From Stramenopiles sp. TOSAG23-2 (lineage: Eukaryota > Sar), in contig LT649540.1 of NCBI GenBank assembly GCA_900128395.1, forward strand, positions 1-21,257: DNA of 21,257 bases, given 5' to 3'. The translations under genes were made by a program, and so were the position numbers. The notes under the pieces are model-generated. The model was not told the origin of the DNA. It saw only the letters and a list, made by a program, of their open reading frames with translations, and made no database searches. This document shows positions 17,408-21,257 of this stretch, in pieces (position 1 is the first letter of the stretch; every line of letters starts with the position of its first letter).

Positions 17408-18232
17408 ATGACGAAAACAATTGCAATCACAGGAAGTGCTGGTTTTATTGGATCATTATTATCTGATGCATTGAAAGCAAAAGGATATAAAGTTATTGGA
17501 ATTGACCGTGCATTTCCATCCTCACAGCATACAAAAGATACAAATGCAAATTTTAATATAGAAAAAGAAAAATATGTAGATATTGTATGTGATTTATCGG
17601 ATCCAAAAGCATGTGATGGGATATTGAATGGGTGCGATGTGGTTATACACTTAGCAGGTGATGGTAATCCAAAAGCTGAATTTATAACATCATTGGTACC
17701 AAATAATATTGTCTCCGTATATAATATCTGTATGGAAGCGCAAAAAAGTAATGTTACACGGATGATATTTGGGAGCTCAAATCATACACAAGTTTACGGC
17801 TTTGAACAAGGAAATGCAACGAAAGAACGTTTTGCTGGCACATTTCAATTACCAGCAAGTGGTAAAATTAATATGGAAAATAGTAAAAACTGCCCAACAA
17901 GTTTATATGGTGCATGTAAAATAGCTGGAGAGGAAATAGGACATTTTTTTTCGCTTCGTGAAGATGCATTTGAATTTCTATCATTACGTATTGGTTGGGT
18001 AATTTATGATTCTCCAAATGTATATGAAGATACAGCTTTAAATGATTATTTACAATCCATGTATTTATCCAAAAATGATTGTATTGGGTATTTCCTTGCA
18101 GCAATTGAAACAGCTAATTTAAATAAAAAGAATCCATTTTATGTTGGATATGCCGTCTCAAATAATAAAACACGTTTATATGATATTGAACCAACATGCA
18201 AATTTTTAAATTTTGAACCAAGTGATGTGTAG
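17408..18232 (+). CDS. Extended SDR / NAD-dependent epimerase family, resembling uronate dehydrogenase
   Basis: 274 residues from ATG 17408. The Rossmann fold opens with TGSAGFIG (8-15), and D33 ends the second strand, favouring NAD. The active-site set is present: S123-S124 in FGSSNHT and the Y167xxxK171 pair (SLYGACK). SSNHT, the LRIGW strand, the later YFLAAIETA helix and the closing FLNFEPSD (compare FLGWKPKD) resemble bacterial uronate dehydrogenases, which oxidise galacturonate or glucuronate to the lactone. Total length fits (about 265 in that family). The segment at 134-163 between the catalytic Ser and Tyr is longer. Substrate is by resemblance only; a general sugar epimerase/dehydratase is the alternative. 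Two small palindromes follow the stop (18262-18275 and 18278-18290). Confidence 0.82.
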   Translation: MTKTIAITGSAGFIGSLLSDALKAKGYKVIGIDRAFPSSQHTKDTNANFNIEKEKYVDIVCDLSDPKACDGILNGCDVVIHLAGDGNPKAEFITSLVPNNIVSVYNICMEAQKSNVTRMIFGSSNHTQVYGFEQGNATKERFAGTFQLPASGKINMENSKNCPTSLYGACKIAGEEIGHFFSLREDAFEFLSLRIGWVIYDSPNVYEDTALNDYLQSMYLSKNDCIGYFLAAIETANLNKKNPFYVGYAVSNNKTRLYDIEPTCKFLNFEPSDV

Positions 18233-18554
18233 CAGGATGATGGAAAAGCAAAAGATCAAAATGGCCACATGGCCACCATCATGTGATGATTCTATAAAAG
18301 TAATGATAATATATACTGTATGTAAATATACGTATATATATATATAATATATACATGTGTGTATAGAGAGCACGCCCCAATAAAAGTTTTCGACAATATT
18401 ATTATATTTTTACTTTTTTTTAATACAAATGTATATAAAGATAATACAGATACACACACACACACACAAATATATATATACACATGTATATACACACAAC
18501 CATTATTTATCATTATTGAAAAGAATTTCGTAGAAAATATTAAATTATAAACAC
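18233..18554. other. Spacer with hairpins and (CA)n/(TA)n microsatellites
   Basis: Starts with TGGCCA/TGGCCA (18262-18275) and ATCAT/ATGAT (18278-18290) stems right after the SDR gene, then (TA)n and a (CA)n run at about 18451-18468. No gene was recognised. Confidence 0.5.
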
Positions 18555-18737
18555 ATGGGAAATATATTATTTGATCCAACACCAGTTGATTATCCTGATT
18601 ATTCCATACCATGTCCAGCAGATATTATTCAAAAACGTTTATTAAATTATAATATTGATAATGATAATAAAATGGATTTAGAAAATAATGAAGATAATAA
18701 TGTGAAAAATACATTGCCACGATCATTATCATTTTAA
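18555..18737 (+). CDS. Small hypothetical protein (60 residues)
   Basis: ATG 18555 to TAA 18735. It begins MGNILFDPTPVDYPDYSIPC, which reads as ordered, Pro/Tyr-rich protein, and passes into an Asn/Asp/Glu-rich tail. Gly2 would permit N-myristoylation, but position 6 is Phe rather than Ser/Thr, so that is weak. It may be a genuine small gene or the last exon of one. A 7-bp hairpin (TACCACC/GGTGGTA, 18756-18773) follows 18 bases after the stop. No family match. Confidence 0.42.
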   Translation: MGNILFDPTPVDYPDYSIPCPADIIQKRLLNYNIDNDNKMDLENNEDNNVKNTLPRSLSF

Positions 18738-18755
18738 TACTATAACTACCAAACA

Positions 18756-18773
18756 TACCACCATCAGGTGGTA
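18756..18773. terminator. Perfect 7-bp GC-containing hairpin
   Basis: TACCACC, loop ATCA, GGTGGTA. It lies directly after the stop of the 60-residue ORF and is GC-richer than its surroundings. Further small stems follow: GCTAT/ATAGC at about 18868-18880 and TTAACC/GGTTAA at about 18885-18897. Confidence 0.4.
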
Positions 18774-18940
18774 GTGCCCTCTAAACGTGTCAAAAATGTA
18801 CACTATAACAAATTAAAACTATTCACTATGGGAAACACGTGCCAGGCTAGCTAGCTAGAGCTACCGCGCTATTAAATAGCAGCTTTAACCAGGTTAAGAT
18901 TTAGATCTTGTTTTTTTTCTTCTGTATCTGCTTTCCAGTT

Positions 18941-19070
18941 TTTTGTATTTGGCTTTCCAGCTTTCCAGGCTTTCCAGCTTTCCAGCTTTCCAGCTTTCCA
19001 GGCTTTCGGGCTTTCCTGGCTTTCCAGCTTTCCTGGCTTTCCAGGCTTTCCAGGCTTTCCAGCTTTCTTT
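18941..19070. repeat. CTTTCCAG-type minisatellite
   Basis: About a dozen 8-10 bp units of GGCTTTCCA / GCTTTCCA in tandem with small variations (CTTTCGGG, CTTTCCTG). On the minus strand it reads as a Gly-Lys-Pro, collagen-like stretch, but no start or conserved flank supports translation. The same units return at 19186-19217. Confidence 0.85.
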
Positions 19071-19329
19071 AATAGCACTTTACCTGATAGCTGGCTGGCT
19101 GGTAGGTATAGTATTATTATAATTATTATTATCATCATTAAAGATATCCCAGGTATTATTATACATACTATATCATCGAGGAGGAGGCTTTCCAGGCTTT
19201 CCAGGCTTTCCAGCTTTCTTTAATAGCACTTTACCTGCTGGCTGGCTGGCTGGTAGGTATAGTATTATTATAATTATTATTATCATCATTAAAGATATCC
19301 CAGGTATTATTATACATACTATATCATCG
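19028..19329. repeat. Two-copy 151-bp tandem duplication
   Basis: Sequence from the end of the minisatellite through AATAGCACTTTACCTG (19071 and 19222), the GCTGGCTGG patch, an ATTATT run and ATCGAGGAGGAG repeats with an offset of 151 bp. The only differences I see are two bases where GATAG in copy 1 is GCTGG in copy 2. It lies in the spacer before the IQ-repeat gene. Confidence 0.85.
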
Positions 19330-19463
19330 AGGAGGAGCATCTCACAGATAATATCAAATACAATATATACCATAATATGCGATAGTATTGATACTTTTCT
19401 GACTTCTCTATTACTAACTTGTGTTGCATTGCTATTTCGTTATCATCAACTTCTTCTAGAAGC

Positions 19464-20783
19464 ATGGATACAAATCATACAGCCAAGGCTAGAATGCATA
19501 ATTTTTTGTATATTCAGTTTAACTTCGAAAGGAAAGTAATTTGTCTTCAAGCTTGCATTAGAGGATATTTGCTGCGCCTGCGACTGCGAAGGAAGGAAAT
19601 CCAGAAATCAATAAATCTTGGGTCTTTGATAGGTTTCCAAGCTTGCGCCAGAGGATTTTTAATACGCCAGCAAATGAAACTAAAACGAAAAGATGAATAC
19701 AGGGATATACTTTTGCTCGAACGGTTAGTTACCAAGAATATAATACGATTGCAGGCATATACGAGAGGGTTTTTATTGCGCCAGCGGATGAGAATAGAAG
19801 AACAATACAAGATTGGCAAGCAACAGGAAGAGGAATGTATATTACACGTAATGAAGAGTAGGCATAAACAGCAGCTCACTGAGGCAATCATTCATGATTT
19901 TTTGTATTATGAGGATATAGTCGCTAGGAATATTATATGTCTTCAAGCTTGCGTTAGAGGATATTTACTACGCCTGCGACAGAGAAAAAAGGCTTCGATT
20001 TGTCTTCAAGCTTGTGCCAGAGGGTTTTTAATACGCCAGCAGCTGAAACGGGAAAATGAATACAAAAATATTCTTGTTCTCCAAGAGTTAGTGAATAAGA
20101 ATATAATACGATTTCAAGCATATACGAGAGGATATATAGTGCGCCATTTTCGAGAAAAGAAAGAAAGTATCATTAAAATTCAAAATGCGTATCGTCGTTA
20201 TGTCTGTAAAAACCAATATTTGCAAAAAATTGATGCATGCGTGAAAGTACAATCAATGATACGACGATATATAGCTCGTAAACACTTACGATATGTACTG
20301 AAAAATGCAATCAAACTCCAAAGCTACATTCGTAGCCGTATGGCAAAAGTTTATGTAAGAGATTTAAGACTTTCAGAGCGACTGAGAATAGAGGAAGAAT
20401 ACGAGAAGTTATTATTATTAGAAAAAAAGCGATTCTATGCTACAAATGTCCATCATGTTATCACAGTTCAAACAATTTATCGTGGTAATAAACTCAGAAA
20501 GAATTATGTTAAAAAAATCTGTGCAACTGTTACAATACAATCAATTATTCGATTGTTCATGGTTCATAAATATTTACAACAGAGACAAATAAATAGCATC
20601 AAAATCCAAAGTGTGTATCGTGGTTCTATGCTACAAATGTCCATCATGTTATCACAGTTCAAACAATTTATCGTGGTAATAAACTCAGAAAGAATTATGT
20701 TAAAAAAATCTGTGCAACTGTTACAATACAATCAATTATTCGATTGTTCATGGTTCATAAATATTTACAACAGAGACAAATAA
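19464..20783 (+). CDS. IQ-repeat (calmodulin-binding) protein, 5' part, frame broken at about 20624
   Basis: Chosen start is ATG 19464; the frame is open further left to 19419 without an ATG. A TTCTTCTAG at 19450-19458 could be a splice acceptor, so an upstream exon is possible. The protein is almost wholly IQ motifs (IQxxxRGxxxR), about twelve of them, such as CLQACIRGYLLRLR, RLQAYTRGFLLRQR, KIQNAYRRYVCK and KLQSYIRSRMAK. They should form a long helix binding calmodulin or light chains, as in ASPM or myosin necks. A higher-order unit of three motifs is repeated twice (CLQAC-RGYLLR / QACARGFLIRQQ / QAYTRG). At 20624 a perfect 191-bp duplication shifts the frame, and the last 53 codons up to 20783 are out-of-frame noise. 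Confidence 0.75.
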   Translation: MDTNHTAKARMHNFLYIQFNFERKVICLQACIRGYLLRLRLRRKEIQKSINLGSLIGFQACARGFLIRQQMKLKRKDEYRDILLLERLVTKNIIRLQAYTRGFLLRQRMRIEEQYKIGKQQEEECILHVMKSRHKQQLTEAIIHDFLYYEDIVARNIICLQACVRGYLLRLRQRKKASICLQACARGFLIRQQLKRENEYKNILVLQELVNKNIIRFQAYTRGYIVRHFREKKESIIKIQNAYRRYVCKNQYLQKIDACVKVQSMIRRYIARKHLRYVLKNAIKLQSYIRSRMAKVYVRDLRLSERLRIEEEYEKLLLLEKKRFYATNVHHVITVQTIYRGNKLRKNYVKKICATVTIQSIIRLFMVHKYLQQRQINSIKIQSVYRGSMLQMSIMLSQFKQFIVVINSERIMLKKSVQLLQYNQLFDCSWFINIYNRDK

Positions 20784-20816
20784 ATAGCATCAAAATCCAA
20801 AGTGTGTATCGTGGTT
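20433..20816. repeat. Perfect 191-bp tandem duplication inside the IQ gene
   Basis: Copies run 20433-20623 and 20624-20814, identical as far as I can see, with TT shared at the junctions. Each covers two full IQ motifs plus the start of the next. 191 is not a multiple of three, so the second copy reads in a different frame. Skipping one copy restores a continuous open frame from 19464 to the end of the window. Confidence 0.92.
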
Positions 20817-21257
20817 ACATATGTAAAAAAACGTACCTACGAAAAAAACCTATACTTCAAATGATAAATCAATTTAGAGTATCTGTACGTATCCAAAAAG
20901 AACAAACTGCAATAAAAATTCAAAGTGTATATCGTAGTTATAAATGTAAGAAATATCTTGATTTACATAAATCTTTTGCAACAAAAATACAAGCTCAGTG
21001 GCGAAGGTATCTTGATTTACATAAATCACCTGCTGCTATAAAAATACAAAATCAGTGGCGAGTGTATCTAGCAGATAAAAAAGATGCTATCATGGAACTG
21101 TGGATGATAAATGCTGCTTCTACAAAAATACAAAGTTCATATCGTGGCCATATCGCACGTAAGAAATATATACAATTGCTTAAATCACTAGCTGCTACAA
21201 AGATACAAAGAATGCGACAACATATAGCACGTAAGAAATATCTTGATTTACATAAAT
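20627..21257 (+). CDS. IQ-repeat protein, continuation in shifted frame, runs off the window
   Basis: Open from the start of the second 191-bp copy to the last base, with no stop. It repeats the motifs of the first copy (TVQTIYRGNKLRK, TIQSIIRLFMVHK) and goes on to KIQSVYRGYICKK, KIQSVYRSYKCKK, KIQAQWRRYLDLHK, KIQNQWRVYLADKK, KIQSSYRGHIARKK and KIQRMRQHIARKK. TATCTTGATTTACATAAAT is repeated at 20954, 21008 and 21239 (YLDLHK), a sign of recent internal repeat spread. This is the 3' part of the gene starting at 19464. No stop codon is seen, so the protein is longer than the window shows. Confidence 0.72.

Noticed and set aside
18872-19138. Collagen-like Gly-Lys-Pro protein on the minus strand
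   Set aside because: Produced by the CTTTCCAG minisatellite; no conserved flanks, and the start context is weak.
18941-19330. Tandem repeats considered as a CRISPR array
   Set aside because: Units are 8-10 bp without unique spacers, and the 151-bp repeat is a simple duplication in a eukaryotic spacer.

Overview
This window is AT-rich nuclear DNA from a eukaryotic microbe. It holds an RPA3 subunit, a DEVH-box RNA helicase, a Sec66-type ER translocon subunit, a PhyH dioxygenase and IQ-motif proteins. There is no operon layout and no ribosome-binding sites. Genes sit on both strands, mostly as single uninterrupted exons, separated by very AT-rich spacers with microsatellites. Asn/Lys-rich runs fit a low-GC protist. 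A stramenopile such as a diatom is my best guess, but nothing here proves the lineage.

Layout. 223-960 (-): unknown acidic/lysine-rich protein. 1746-3506 (+): secreted or ER-lumenal JmjC-like protein whose three iron ligands all appear to be lost. 4967-7105 (-): DHX57/DHX29-like DEVH helicase that stops just before motif VI, followed by an ATG-less C-terminal ORF (4218-4931, -) across a 55-bp duplicated junction. 7818-8153 (+): RPA3. 8552-9412 (-): Sec66. 9413-12129: repeat-rich spacer holding a decayed or multi-exon Cys-rich minus-strand coding region (about 10.5-11.5 kb). 12130-12795 (+): four-helix membrane protein. 13067-14314 (-): PhyH-family dioxygenase. 14991-16286 (+): IQ protein with a WW-like segment. 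16497-16775 (-): possible small Cys-containing membrane protein. 17408-18232 (+): extended SDR resembling uronate dehydrogenase. 18555-18737 (+): small unknown ORF. 18941-19330: minisatellite and 151-bp tandem duplication. 19464-21257 (+): IQ-repeat protein broken by a perfect 191-bp tandem duplication and running off the window.

The genes do not form one pathway; they look like an ordinary mix of housekeeping functions. The striking structural theme is local, nearly perfect, two-copy direct duplications (offsets 97, 99, 151 and 191 bp). Two of them coincide with broken reading frames. They are either recent duplication or repair events or assembly artefacts. The most interesting protein is the JmjC-like pseudoenzyme with a signal peptide and a C-terminal KEEL. 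No complete new multi-gene system is evident.
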